DNA of 64,000 bases from Paucibacter sp. DJ2R-2. Its GTDB lineage: Bacteria; Pseudomonadota; Gammaproteobacteria; Burkholderiales; Burkholderiaceae_C. The translations under genes were made by a program, and so were the position numbers. Of this stretch, positions 32,914-41,630 are shown in pieces (within the stretch, counting starts at the first letter, position 1; each line of letters opens with the position of its first letter). The notes below the pieces were generated by a model, which had not been told where the DNA came from, did no database searches, and worked only from the letters and a program-made list of their open reading frames with translations. Where the stretch lies: NCBI RefSeq assembly GCF_025717675.1, contig NZ_JAJIRT010000007.1, positions 241,503-305,502 of the forward strand, written 5' to 3'.

Positions 32914-34998
32914 TCAGGGCGAAGCACTCAGGTGGCGATCCAGAAAGCGCGCGCTGCGGTTCCAGAAGTCGATGTCGTTGGCGGGCGCACGCCAGCCATG
33001 GCCTTCGTCGGCATAGACCTGCCACTCCAGGCTGTCGGGCGCGCGACCGGGTGCGGCCTGCAAGGCCTTGCGGAAGGCCTCGCCATGGATCAGGGGCACG
33101 CGCCGGTCTTTCTCGCCGTAGGCCAGCAAGAGCGGATGGCGGATGGCCGCCGCATGGCTGAGCGGCGACTGGGCGCGCAGCATGGCCGCGTCCTTCACCG
33201 GGTCGCCCAGCAGCAAGGGCATGCCATGCTGCTTGATGGCATCCGAGGTGTCGCTCCAGCTGACGCTGTAGAGCAGGTTCAGATCGGTCACGCCCACCCA
33301 GGCCACGGCGCAGCGGTACAGGGCCGGCTCGCGCACCAGGCCCATCAGGGCCGAATAGCCGCCGTAGCTGGCGCCCATCAGAGCGATGCGCGCGGGGTCG
33401 GCCACGCCCTGCTCAATGGCCCAGCGGGTGGCATCACTGATGTCATCCTGCATGGCCTGGCCCCACTGCTTCCAGCTGGCGCGCTCGTGCTTGAGTCCCA
33501 AGCCCTGAGTGCCACGGAACTGAGGCTGCAGCACGGCATAACCACGCGCCGCCAGAAACTGCACATAGGGGTCCCAGACCCAGGCCGGGCCGCGCACCCA
33601 GGGGCCGCCGTGGATCAGCACCACCAAGGGCAGACGCGGCTTGTCGGCCAGGCTCTTGCCCTTGGGCAGGGTCAGCCAGGCGGGCAGCTCCAGGCCGTCA
33701 CGCGCCTTGAGGCGGTGCAGGTCCATGGCGGCCATCTGCTTGGCCTCGACATCGGGCCGCTCGCTGCCCAGGCGGGTGTATTTGCGGGTCTGGCGGTTGT
33801 AGAGGAAGTAGAGCGTGGGCTGGATGTCGGCCGAGGCTTCGATCAAGACCCAGGGCGCGTCGCCGCTCCAGGGCACCGACAGGCGGTTGGCGGTGCGAGG
33901 CAGCACCTTGTCGACCTGGGCTTGCAGCGCCTGCATGTCCGCATCCAGCCACTGCGTGACTTCAGCGTCGATGTTGAAACGCAGACCCAGCACACGGTCC
34001 TGACGCGCAATCACCTCGGCATCGATGTCGAACTGCTCATGCTGAGCCAGCGGCGCCTCTGACCATTGGCCGGTGGCCGGGTCGAGCAGCCAGCAGGCCA
34101 TCTTGTCGGACCCCAGACGGCGAGCGCTGACGTAGAGCTTGCCATCGGCGCCGAGGTGGCGCACGCGGAAATCGCCTTCGCCGGTGATGGGGTTGAACTC
34201 GGCGATCGGGCGCCAGGCATCGCTGCCCACCTCGCGCCAGAGGTAGCGGCCACGCGGCGCGGGCGGGCGCTCACCGGCTGCGACCGTCGGGGTCTCCTGC
34301 GTGCGCAGCAGGCGCAAATTGCCGGCCGCGTCGAACCACCAGCTCTGCGCGTGCAGCGGACTGGCCACCTCGGTGCTGCGGCCGGTCACCGTGTTCAGGC
34401 GTAAGAGCTTGAAATGCCCCAGCTCCTTGTCGCTGAAGGCCTCGGGGCGCACGACCAGCACCTCATCGCCGCGCCGCTGGGTGTCGCCATGCAGCAAGAA
34501 CGTGTTCCAGGCTTGCAGGTTCTGGCTGTCATTGCCATTGCGCGCGAGCACACGCTGGCGCTCGACCAACTGACGAAATCTCCCGCCGTCATGGTCGACG
34601 GCAAACAAGCCCGGCCCGGCATCGAGCCGGCCCTCCGGGGTCTCGCGGTCCTGCACATCGAAGACCAGGCGCTCGGCGTTGACCCACAAGAAGCGACCGA
34701 CGTCGGCGCCCTCGCTGCTGTACACCACGGTCGGCTTCATGGTGTCCAGTTGCAAGACGCTGAGCATCCAGCGGCCATGCGGGCCGGTCGTGCGCAGGGC
34801 CAGGCGCTGGCCATCGGGCGAGAGCGCGGCGCCGGTCATCTGCACGGGGCGGATGAAGCGGGCGGCATCCACCGAACCCACAGCCTCCTCTGCGGCCAGC
34901 CCCGGAACAGGCAGGGTCAGGCTCAAGAAGGCGGCGGCGCTCAGCAGTTGGCGGCGCTGCAGGCCGGGCGCGGGGTTCAGCTCATCCAGCAAGGGCAT
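32914..34998 (-). CDS. Prolyl oligopeptidase family (S9) peptidase, exported
   Basis: The 694-residue protein has an N-terminal signal (LLSAAAFLSLTLPVPGLAAEE), a beta-propeller region, and a C-terminal alpha/beta hydrolase domain from ~430. The catalytic Ser is in GASYGGYS, Asp in GEKDRRVP and His in DEGHGW. S9 enzymes cut short peptides after proline or other residues. Such peptidases often sit beside TonB receptors for glycans in Xanthomonas and Caulobacter, where their role is unclear. ATG 34998 is chosen since GAGG lies 6 bp upstream; ATG 35010, overlapping the halogenase stop, is the alternative. Confidence 0.82.
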   Translation of the reverse strand: MPLLDELNPAPGLQRRQLLSAAAFLSLTLPVPGLAAEEAVGSVDAARFIRPVQMTGAALSPDGQRLALRTTGPHGRWMLSVLQLDTMKPTVVYSSEGADVGRFLWVNAERLVFDVQDRETPEGRLDAGPGLFAVDHDGGRFRQLVERQRVLARNGNDSQNLQAWNTFLLHGDTQRRGDEVLVVRPEAFSDKELGHFKLLRLNTVTGRSTEVASPLHAQSWWFDAAGNLRLLRTQETPTVAAGERPPAPRGRYLWREVGSDAWRPIAEFNPITGEGDFRVRHLGADGKLYVSARRLGSDKMACWLLDPATGQWSEAPLAQHEQFDIDAEVIARQDRVLGLRFNIDAEVTQWLDADMQALQAQVDKVLPRTANRLSVPWSGDAPWVLIEASADIQPTLYFLYNRQTRKYTRLGSERPDVEAKQMAAMDLHRLKARDGLELPAWLTLPKGKSLADKPRLPLVVLIHGGPWVRGPAWVWDPYVQFLAARGYAVLQPQFRGTQGLGLKHERASWKQWGQAMQDDISDATRWAIEQGVADPARIALMGASYGGYSALMGLVREPALYRCAVAWVGVTDLNLLYSVSWSDTSDAIKQHGMPLLLGDPVKDAAMLRAQSPLSHAAAIRHPLLLAYGEKDRRVPLIHGEAFRKALQAAPGRAPDSLEWQVYADEGHGWRAPANDIDFWNRSARFLDRHLSASP

Positions 34999-35009
34999 GC
35001 TTGTCCTCA

Positions 35010-36536
35010 TCACATCGAAAGCTTGGGCGCTGCGCAATGCTGGGCGATGTAGGCCGCGTGCTCGGGCATCACGTCCACGCATTTACCAATCACCTGGCGC
35101 ACGCTCTCCAGGTAGGCCGCGGTGTCGTCCATGCTTTGCAAGTCGACCAGGGGGTGGTAGCGCTCAGGCACCAGGTTCTGACCCTGCATGACCTGCAGCC
35201 AGCCCACCTCGGAGAACAGCTCGTTGTCCACCCGCAGCAATCGGCCGCGGTTGCGGTAGAGATCGAGCTTGTGCTGCAGCGTGTCCGGAATGGCCATATG
35301 GGCGCAGTCCTGCCAAAAGGTGGAATCGTCGCGCTGGTTGAGGTGGTAGTGCAGGATGATGAAGTCGCGGATGCGCTCGTAGTCGAAACGGCTGCGGCGG
35401 TTGTACTCGTCGATCTCGGTGGGATTGAAGCCTTGGTCGGGGAAGAACTCGATCAGCTGGGCCACGGCCGACTGGATCAGGTGGATGCTGGTCGATTCCA
35501 AGGGTTCCATGAAGCCGCTGGACAGGCCGATGGCCACGACATTGCGGTTCCAGGCCTTGCGGCGCATGCCGGTGTTGAACTTGATCTGGCGCGGCTCAGC
35601 CAGGGCCGGGCCGTCGAGATTGGCCAGCAAGGTGCTGGCGGCCTCGTCGTCGCTGATGTGGGCGCTGCTGTAGACATGGCCGTTGCCGATGCGGTGCTGC
35701 AGCGGGATGCGCCATTGCCAACCGGCGCGGTGAGCGGTCGAGCGGGTGTAGGGCAAGAGCTGGGGCGCCGAAGCACAGGGCACGGCCAGGGCGCGGTCGC
35801 AGGGCAACCAGTGGGTCCAGTCCTCGTAGCCGGTTTGCAGCGTCTGCTCGATCAGCAGGCCGCGGAAGCCCGAGCAATCGATAAAGAGCTCGCCCTCGAT
35901 GCGCTGGCCGTTTTCCAGCAGCACGGCCTCGACATCACCGGCCCGCTGGCCCTCCTGCTTTTGCAGCACCTGGCCGATCTTGCCCTCGATGCGCTGCACG
36001 CCGCGTGCCTCGCACAGCCCGCGCAAGTAACGCGCATACAGGCTGGCATCGAAGTGATAGGCATAGGCGATGTCGGCCAGCGGCGAATTGGCCACATCGA
36101 AGCGCGGCGGCATGAATTTGTTGGCCAAGGCGGCACGGCGGGTGATGCTGTACTCGCCCAGATCGGCGGCACGGCCCTGGGCGCGCAGCTTCTGCCAGTA
36201 CTGGTCGAAGCGCACCGTCCACAGGTCCTGGCCGAGCACGCCGAAGCCGTGCATATAGCGGTCGCCCTGGCGGCCCCAGTTGACGAACTCGATACCGAGC
36301 TTGAATGTGCCTTGCGTGGCCTTCAGGAACTCGTTCTCGTCGATGCCCACGATCTTGTTGAAGCGCTGGATCATGGGGATGGTGGCCTCCCCGACGCCGA
36401 CGATGCCGATTTCATCGGATTCCACCAACTTGATCTGGTAGCGGCCGCGCAAGGTGGTGGCCAGGGCCGCGGCTGTCATCCAGCCCGAAGTGCCACCGCC
36501 GACGACAACGATGGTCTTGATATGGGGATCTTGCAT
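35010..36536 (-). CDS. Tryptophan-halogenase-like flavoprotein
   Basis: The 508-residue protein has an FAD-binding start IVVVGGGTSGWMTAAAL (GxGxxG) and the flavin-dependent halogenase signature WQWRIPLQHR (WxWxIP). LSSGFMEPLESTSIHLIQ is also typical. True members chlorinate tryptophan using reduced FAD. In Caulobacter and Xanthomonas sugar-utilisation loci, paralogues adjoin TonB receptors and their substrate is unknown; this one sits in that context. The start at 36536 gives the canonical N-terminus. It follows the TonB gene after two terminator hairpins. Confidence 0.85.
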   Translation of the reverse strand: MQDPHIKTIVVVGGGTSGWMTAAALATTLRGRYQIKLVESDEIGIVGVGEATIPMIQRFNKIVGIDENEFLKATQGTFKLGIEFVNWGRQGDRYMHGFGVLGQDLWTVRFDQYWQKLRAQGRAADLGEYSITRRAALANKFMPPRFDVANSPLADIAYAYHFDASLYARYLRGLCEARGVQRIEGKIGQVLQKQEGQRAGDVEAVLLENGQRIEGELFIDCSGFRGLLIEQTLQTGYEDWTHWLPCDRALAVPCASAPQLLPYTRSTAHRAGWQWRIPLQHRIGNGHVYSSAHISDDEAASTLLANLDGPALAEPRQIKFNTGMRRKAWNRNVVAIGLSSGFMEPLESTSIHLIQSAVAQLIEFFPDQGFNPTEIDEYNRRSRFDYERIRDFIILHYHLNQRDDSTFWQDCAHMAIPDTLQHKLDLYRNRGRLLRVDNELFSEVGWLQVMQGQNLVPERYHPLVDLQSMDDTAAYLESVRQVIGKCVDVMPEHAAYIAQHCAAPKLSM

Positions 36537-36604
36537 GGCATGCACCTGCGCTGAAAGCTGTTTGGGGAGAGGCCGCACTGCAGCGGCCATACCCCAGAAT
36601 AAAA

Positions 36605-36638
36605 CAAGCCCTGCGGACGCAGGCGTCGGCAGGGCTTG
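36605..36638 (-). terminator. Rho-independent terminator downstream of TonB receptor gene
   Basis: Perfect 10 bp arms CAAGCCCTGC/GCAGGGCTTG enclose a 14-base loop and are followed on the minus strand by TTTTATT. It lies between the TonB receptor and halogenase genes, 68 bp before the latter. Confidence 0.75.
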
Positions 36639-36653
36639 GGACAAGTCCTAAAC

Positions 36654-36679
36654 AAGCCATCGTGCTGGCACGATGGCTT
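36654..36679 (-). terminator. Second hairpin terminator after TonB receptor gene
   Basis: A perfect 26 bp palindrome with 12 bp arms (AAGCCATCGTGC/GCACGATGGCTT) is followed on the minus strand by TTGTTTAGG. With the neighbouring terminator and the long-hairpin repeat it makes three stacked hairpins in 214 bp. Confidence 0.6.
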
Positions 36680-36818
36680 CGCTTGAGCGCTTTCGTCGCG
36701 AGCGCTTGTCAGGCTAGGCGGCCGGAACAGAAGGACCGGAGCGTACTGGGGGTACGTGAGGATCCTGGAGCGACGGCCAACAAGGCATGGCAAGCGCGCA
36801 GCAGAAAATGCTCAAGCG
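36680..36818. repeat. Long-hairpin dispersed repeat, copy 2
   Basis: This 139 bp inverted repeat has the left arm CGCTTGAGCGCTTTCGTCGC and the right arm ending GCAGAAAATGCTCAAGCG, with the central CGTACTGGGGGTACG. It matches copy 1 (3965-4105) at about three quarters of positions; the outer bases differ yet pair within each copy. It lies 7 bp after the TonB receptor stop codon, in the same relation to a minus-strand gene end as copy 1. Confidence 0.8.
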
Positions 36819-36825
36819 TTCATGT

Positions 36826-39699
36826 TCAGAACTTGTAGTTGGCGCCGAACAGATAGGTCTTGCCGTACTTGATCTTGTCCGTGATCTCGCTCGGGCTGGT
36901 GTTGTAGCGCTGGAACAGGGCATTGGTCATGTTGTTGCCCTGAGCCAGCAGCGACAGACCCTTGAGCCAGCCGGTCTGGAACTCGTAAGAGACCTGCAGG
37001 TCGACGATGGACTCGCCCTTGATGAAGGTCAGCTGACGGTTGTCCTGGAAGTCACTGACTTCACCCAGGAAGTCCGAACGCTTGCGCTGAGCCACAGCGA
37101 TCTGGAAGCCGTTCTTCTCGTAGTAGAAGCGCAGATTGGTGACCTTCTTGGACAGACCCGGCAGCGGGATCTTGATCGCACTGACGTTCTCGACGCTGAA
37201 GCCTTCGGTGGGCAGTTCCACCGAGCTGCTGGTGCTCGAGTGGTTGATCATCACGCCGAAACCATCAAGCCAGGACGAGGCCATGGACAGGGGGATGTTG
37301 ACCGACAGTTCGATGCCCTTGATGTTCCCACCTTGGCCGTTGATCGGCTGGTTGATCAGGCCGACCGTGCTCACGCCCGGGGGCAGCACAACACCAGAGC
37401 CGATATAGGGCTTGAAGTCGAACACAGTGGGCACGCGCAGAATGTAGCTGTCCAGCTTCTTGTAGAAGCCGGCAACCGACACATAGCCCTTGTTGCCGAA
37501 ATACTTCTCGTAGGAGACGTCCAGAGCCTTGGCGCGGAACGGTTCCAGATCAGGGTTACCGCCCGAACCGGTCAGCAATTGCTTGCCGCCGCTGCTGTTG
37601 ATCGAATAGCCCAGGCTGGCACGCATATCACCCATATTGGCGCGCGACAAAACCTTGGCCGCAGCCATGCGCAGGTACTGTTCCGAACCCAGATCGAAAG
37701 ACACGTTCAGGCTGGGCAAGAAGTCCGAATACGTGCGACCCTTGCCGACTGTGGCACCAGGGCAGGTTTCCGGTGTGTTGCCCACGCACTTGGCGCGGTC
37801 CACATTGAAGCCGGTCGAGCTCTGGTCGGTGTGCACGTATTGCGCGCCGACATTGCCGCGGTACTTGAAGCCTGCCAGTTCGCCTTCCAGGTCACCCTTG
37901 AAGTAGAAGGTGTTGACTTCTTCCTTGACCGTCCAGTCCTTGTTCAGGATGTCGGCATCGACCTTCTGGCCCAGCTCATAAATACCGCCCAGCGAACCGC
38001 GCGGATCCCAAGACACCACTTGCAAGCCGGTAGTGCCGGCCACGCTGGTGGCGCCGCCAGGCACATCGGCCACGCCGTAGGGGTTGCCACCCTTCACGAC
38101 CAGACGACCTTCTTGCGTGCTGCGCAGCTTGTCGCGCTTGGTGAAGTTGGCACCGAACTCACCAGCCACCAGGGGACCGAAAGACAGGTCGGTCTTCGCC
38201 GCAAGACGGATGGCGTCGACCTTGTCTTCCACATGCGGCAGGGCCACATAGCCGGCTTGGGGCGAGCTCACGCCACCGCTCCAGCCGTTGACGTCAGTCA
38301 ACTTGGCCACGGCGCGGTCGGCATAGCTCAGGCCGGTGCTGTACTTGACGTCGGTGAAGTTGCCGCCATCGAAACCGGTCCAGCTGATGCTGCCCAGGTT
38401 CTTGTTATCACCAGCCTGGCCGGCCGTGGTTTCATAACGCGAGCTGTCACGGGTGACCTTGGAGCGCGAGATGTCGGCCGTGGCTTGCCAGTCACCGAGC
38501 TTGAACTTGTTGTTCCAGCCGAAGGACTGCATCTTGTCAGCGCCACCCTCGACGTGGTTGCGCACCACGCCCTTGTAGTTGCTCAGGGTGCCTGCGGTGA
38601 CGACGCCATTGGCCAGGGTGTAGTTGGTGATCACGCCTGCCGGGTCATAAGCACCGTTGGTGTCGCCACCAATGGCACCTTCCAAACCGGTCTTCTTCAG
38701 GCCAAAGCTGCCCTTGGAGTAGAAGAAGTCCAGAGTCGATTCAAAGTCCTTGTTGGGCTTGAACTGGAACGTGGCCATGGCGCCATCGCGCTTGTTGGTG
38801 CTGGTCTCGGTGTCGGCCGTGAAGCCGCCCTGAACCTTGTACTTGGTGCTGTTGCACAAGGCATCCAAAGGCTTGGAGGTGTCCTTGGGATCGCAATTGC
38901 CCAGGGTACGCATCGGCGAACCCGCCGCGCCCGAGACCACCCAGTTGTCAGGCGTCCAGCCACCCCAGGAATTGAACTTCTGCTGGTCGGCGCCCTTTTC
39001 GTCAAAACGCACAAAACCCAGGGCCACACCGATGGTGCGGTCAGCGAATTGATCCACATAGGACAGCGAGGTTCGGTCGCCGTCGCCTTCGCCAGCGCCC
39101 GAAGCCACGCCGGTGCGCTGCTTGCGGTAATTGACAGCGACGGTGCGCTTGCCGAAGTTCAGCGGGCGCACGGTCTGCAGGTCGATGGTGGAAGCCAGGC
39201 CTTGGCCGACCAGGGCGCCATCGGGGGTCTTGTAGATCACGACCGAGCCGAGCAATTCAGACGGGTACAGATCGAACTCGACGCCACGGCTGTCGCCGCT
39301 GGAGGCTTGCTCGCGGCCATTCAGCAAAGCGCCGTTGAAGTCGGGCGACATGCCGCGCACGCTGATGCTGGAGGCCTTGCCGGTGGACTTGTTGCGCTGG
39401 GCGGTCACGCCGGGCAGACGCGAGATGGATTCGGCCACGCTGGCATCGGGCAGCTTGCCGATGTCTTCAGCCGAGATGGCTTCAACGATGGAGTCGTTGT
39501 TCTTCTTGACCGAGATGGCATCTTCGATGCCCTTGCGGATACCGGTCACCTGCACGGTTTCCAGCTGAGCCGGCGTTTGCTGAGCAAACGCACCCGTGGC
39601 CATCATCAACAAGGTGCAGCCCACGGCCACCGGATTGATTTTGAAAATCTCGCGCTGCACTGCCAGGGCCTGCTTGCGCTTCTCTGCGGAAGTACTCAT
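36826..39699 (-). CDS. TonB-dependent receptor, predicted maltodextrin/starch uptake
   Basis: The 957-residue outer-membrane protein has a signal ending TGAFAQ, a TonB-box-like LETVQVTGIRKG, a plug domain (DIGKLPDASVAESISRLPGV), and a long beta-barrel ending in aromatic KF (LFGANYKF). The plug motif is shared by the large carbohydrate TonB receptors of Caulobacter (MalA group) and Xanthomonas. It would import maltodextrins across the outer membrane using TonB energy; the substrate is inferred from context. The start at 39699 has AGGAG 9 bp upstream. Upstream lie a CTAGTTT palindrome and a HexR-like operator. Confidence 0.9.
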   Translation of the reverse strand: MSTSAEKRKQALAVQREIFKINPVAVGCTLLMMATGAFAQQTPAQLETVQVTGIRKGIEDAISVKKNNDSIVEAISAEDIGKLPDASVAESISRLPGVTAQRNKSTGKASSISVRGMSPDFNGALLNGREQASSGDSRGVEFDLYPSELLGSVVIYKTPDGALVGQGLASTIDLQTVRPLNFGKRTVAVNYRKQRTGVASGAGEGDGDRTSLSYVDQFADRTIGVALGFVRFDEKGADQQKFNSWGGWTPDNWVVSGAAGSPMRTLGNCDPKDTSKPLDALCNSTKYKVQGGFTADTETSTNKRDGAMATFQFKPNKDFESTLDFFYSKGSFGLKKTGLEGAIGGDTNGAYDPAGVITNYTLANGVVTAGTLSNYKGVVRNHVEGGADKMQSFGWNNKFKLGDWQATADISRSKVTRDSSRYETTAGQAGDNKNLGSISWTGFDGGNFTDVKYSTGLSYADRAVAKLTDVNGWSGGVSSPQAGYVALPHVEDKVDAIRLAAKTDLSFGPLVAGEFGANFTKRDKLRSTQEGRLVVKGGNPYGVADVPGGATSVAGTTGLQVVSWDPRGSLGGIYELGQKVDADILNKDWTVKEEVNTFYFKGDLEGELAGFKYRGNVGAQYVHTDQSSTGFNVDRAKCVGNTPETCPGATVGKGRTYSDFLPSLNVSFDLGSEQYLRMAAAKVLSRANMGDMRASLGYSINSSGGKQLLTGSGGNPDLEPFRAKALDVSYEKYFGNKGYVSVAGFYKKLDSYILRVPTVFDFKPYIGSGVVLPPGVSTVGLINQPINGQGGNIKGIELSVNIPLSMASSWLDGFGVMINHSSTSSSVELPTEGFSVENVSAIKIPLPGLSKKVTNLRFYYEKNGFQIAVAQRKRSDFLGEVSDFQDNRQLTFIKGESIVDLQVSYEFQTGWLKGLSLLAQGNNMTNALFQRYNTSPSEITDKIKYGKTYLFGANYKF

Positions 39700-39812
39700 C
39701 TTTTGTCTCCTGAATCTCGACTGCTAATCAACGACCGAACCACCGAACCCTTCGCCGCCCCGCCCCGCCGCTTGCGCTTTGGAGGCACCGGGCCTCGAAC
39801 CTGATGTCTGAG

Positions 39813-39832
39813 CTAGTTTGTATCAAAACTAG
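39813..39832. promoter_or_regulatory. CTAGTTT...AAACTAG palindrome upstream of TonB receptor
   Basis: Seven-base arms CTAGTTT and AAACTAG are separated by six bases, and a further half site CTAGTTTTG lies at 39858. The site differs from the HexR-like motif and may serve another repressor, perhaps LacI-type. It is 114 bp from the TonB receptor start codon. Confidence 0.4.
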
Positions 39833-39982
39833 ATTTTCAGACCAACAAACGTAAACCCTAGTTTTGCGTCCAAGCAACCATTTTTAGACGTCTTTTTCTC
39901 TCAAAACCGCGGATTTAGCGTGTTTTCAATACCACTTCAATCCCAGTTGACCGACAACAGCGGTCACTAAAGTCATGGAGGA

Positions 39983-39997
39983 TGTAATTCAACTACA
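39983..39997. promoter_or_regulatory. HexR-like operator, TonB receptor upstream region
   Basis: TGTAATTCAACTACA fits TGTARTWWWAYTACA at all but one base and extends to a near-perfect 21 bp palindrome (39980-40000). It lies 284 bp upstream of the TonB receptor and 5 bp past the end of glk. Confidence 0.65.
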
Positions 39998-40002
39998 TCC
40001 AA

Positions 40003-41058
40003 CTACAGAACATCACCGTCTTGCTGCTCCAGCGCCAAGGCCGCCCCGCTGAGGGCCGCCAAGGTGTCGGTGATCAAGGCCACCGGGATGTCCTGGAGGT
40101 AGACACGGAAGCGCCCCTTGGCCTCGAAGCGCTCGCGGAACTGCGAGGCAAAGAAGAACTCGCCCAGGCGCGGCACGATGCCGCCGCCGATGTAGACCCC
40201 GCCGCGCGAACCCAGCGCCAGGGCCACATTGCCAGCAAAGCCACCCAGCAGGGCACAGAAGCTGGCCAGACTGCGCTCACACACAGAGTCCGCACCCGAG
40301 AGGCCGCGCTCGACGATCTGCTCTGCCGTCAAAACCGGCGCGCCAGCCACCCCAGAAACCACGCACACCGCCTGATGCAAGACCGGCAGGCCAATGCCCG
40401 ACAACAGGCGTTCGGCCGACACATGAGCAAACTCGGTCCGAACATGGGCCAGCAGCTCACTCTCAAAGGCATCGGCCGGGGACAAGGTCATATGCCCGCC
40501 CTCACCTGGCAAAGCCATCCAGCCATGGCGTGACGGCAAGACGCCCGCGACACCCAGGCCGGTGCCCGGCCCAATCACCGCCAACGCGCCCTGCCCACCC
40601 GGCAAGCCACCCACACCACCCCACTGGCGCAGCTGGGCTGCACTGAGGCGCGGCAGGGACAAGGCCAGGGCCTCGAAGTCATTGAGCACCAGCAAGCTAC
40701 TCAAACCCAGCTGCTGCTGCAGCTCGCTGCGCGAGAAGCTCCAGTGCGCATTGGTCAACTCCAGGCGATCACCGCCGACCGAAGTCGCCAGAGCAAAAGC
40801 CAGGCGGCGCGGCGCCTGATACGCCGACGCGAGCCGAGCCTGCTGCAGCGCCAGGTAGGCCTGCACTGCAGACAGCGGGCTGCCATGCTCACGCACCGGC
40901 AAGACCTGCACATCAGCAACCGCCGCACCGGCATGAGCCAGCCATCCGAATCGGGCATTGGTGCCACCCACATCCGCCACCAGGCTCGGGTAGCCGGCCG
41001 CCGACACACCCTTTTCCGGCGTCACAGCCGGCCGCAGAAGCTCAGGCGCAGCACTCAC
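40003..41058 (-). CDS. glk: Glucokinase
   Basis: The 351-residue protein belongs to the bacterial Glk family (PF02685). It has the phosphate-binding SLVADVGGTNARFG, LVLNDFEALALSLP with the catalytic Asp, VIGPGTGLGVAGVL, ALPGEGGHMTL and VYIGGGIVPRLGEFF. It phosphorylates glucose released by MalQ, MalZ and amylases. The start is GTG 41058, with AGGGTGG upstream. It is divergent from the glucokinase-RpiR fusion, and a HexR-like operator lies 147 bp upstream of its start. A second glucokinase so close is unusual. Confidence 0.92.
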   Translation of the reverse strand: MSAAPELLRPAVTPEKGVSAAGYPSLVADVGGTNARFGWLAHAGAAVADVQVLPVREHGSPLSAVQAYLALQQARLASAYQAPRRLAFALATSVGGDRLELTNAHWSFSRSELQQQLGLSSLLVLNDFEALALSLPRLSAAQLRQWGGVGGLPGGQGALAVIGPGTGLGVAGVLPSRHGWMALPGEGGHMTLSPADAFESELLAHVRTEFAHVSAERLLSGIGLPVLHQAVCVVSGVAGAPVLTAEQIVERGLSGADSVCERSLASFCALLGGFAGNVALALGSRGGVYIGGGIVPRLGEFFFASQFRERFEAKGRFRVYLQDIPVALITDTLAALSGAALALEQQDGDVL

Positions 41059-41204
41059 AGCACGCCACCCTGCCCTGACTTGAACTCAACTCTTGCTCGC
41101 CACATCCTCGATCCCCGGTCGATGCAGGCCACTCCGCGAGTCCCTGCATTGCTTTGCTGTTTTTGAGCGCCCGAGCAGACTGCCCGTTGTTCGCACAGAC
41201 AAAA

Positions 41205-41219
41205 GGTAGCAAAACTACA
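41205..41219. promoter_or_regulatory. HexR-like operator, glk promoter side
   Basis: GGTAGCAAAACTACA shares its last 14 bases with the site upstream of pulA (6990-7004). It lies 147 bp from the glk start. Confidence 0.65.
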
Positions 41220-41360
41220 TTCGCGTGACAAGAGCGACTTCCCGAGCAATTCAGCCACATCGCGCCGAAATTTCTAAAAATACTTCAAATTACCCATGAA
41301 AAAAGACCCAAGCTACGGCAAAGACCGCAGGCACAAGCTTGCCGTCCCGAAGACATGAAA

Positions 41361-41375
41361 AGTAGTCAAGCTACA
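41361..41375. promoter_or_regulatory. HexR-like operator, glk-hexR promoter side
   Basis: AGTAGTCAAGCTACA has the GTAG...CTAC arms of the motif and lies 256 bp upstream of the fusion gene, suggesting autoregulation. Confidence 0.5.
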
Positions 41376-41630
41376 AATTGAGCGACTCGCATGCGCACAT
41401 CGATGAGTTCGACGCCCGCAAGCGGGGCGCCCAGCGCGCCGGCAGCGCCAGCGGCGCAAGGCAGGGACAGCCCGGCTTACCGAGGCTCGGAGCCGCGCCC
41501 GATAATGCAGCGCCACCAGGGCCGCGCGCCTGGCGCGCGCCCGAACGCCGGCATCGCTTGTCTGGCTGCGCTTGTTGGATTGATTGCTTGCTTGCTTGTT
41601 GGATTGCCTGTCTCCTGAATCACTGCCTGG

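Larger units (their letters stand above)
39700..40002. promoter_or_regulatory. Control region of TonB receptor gene
   Basis: This AT-rich 303 bp gap holds two palindromes: the HexR-like site 39983-39997 at the far end, close to the glk stop, and CTAGTTT/AAACTAG at 39813-39832. A minus-strand pair TTGGTC and TACAAA with 17 bp spacing could be the -35 and -10 boxes, in which case the CTAGTTT palindrome covers the -10. A weak hairpin TGACCG/CGGTCA at 39948-39966 may end glk transcription. Confidence 0.5.
41059..41630. promoter_or_regulatory. Divergent control region glk / glk-hexR
   Basis: This 572 bp gap contains two HexR-like sites (41205-41219 and 41361-41375) in an AT-rich centre. The part next to the fusion gene is GC-rich, holds a 75-codon frame (41391-41618) ending in a hydrophobic stretch, and a TTGC tandem run near 41583-41597. 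No conserved gene is recognised. Confidence 0.55.
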
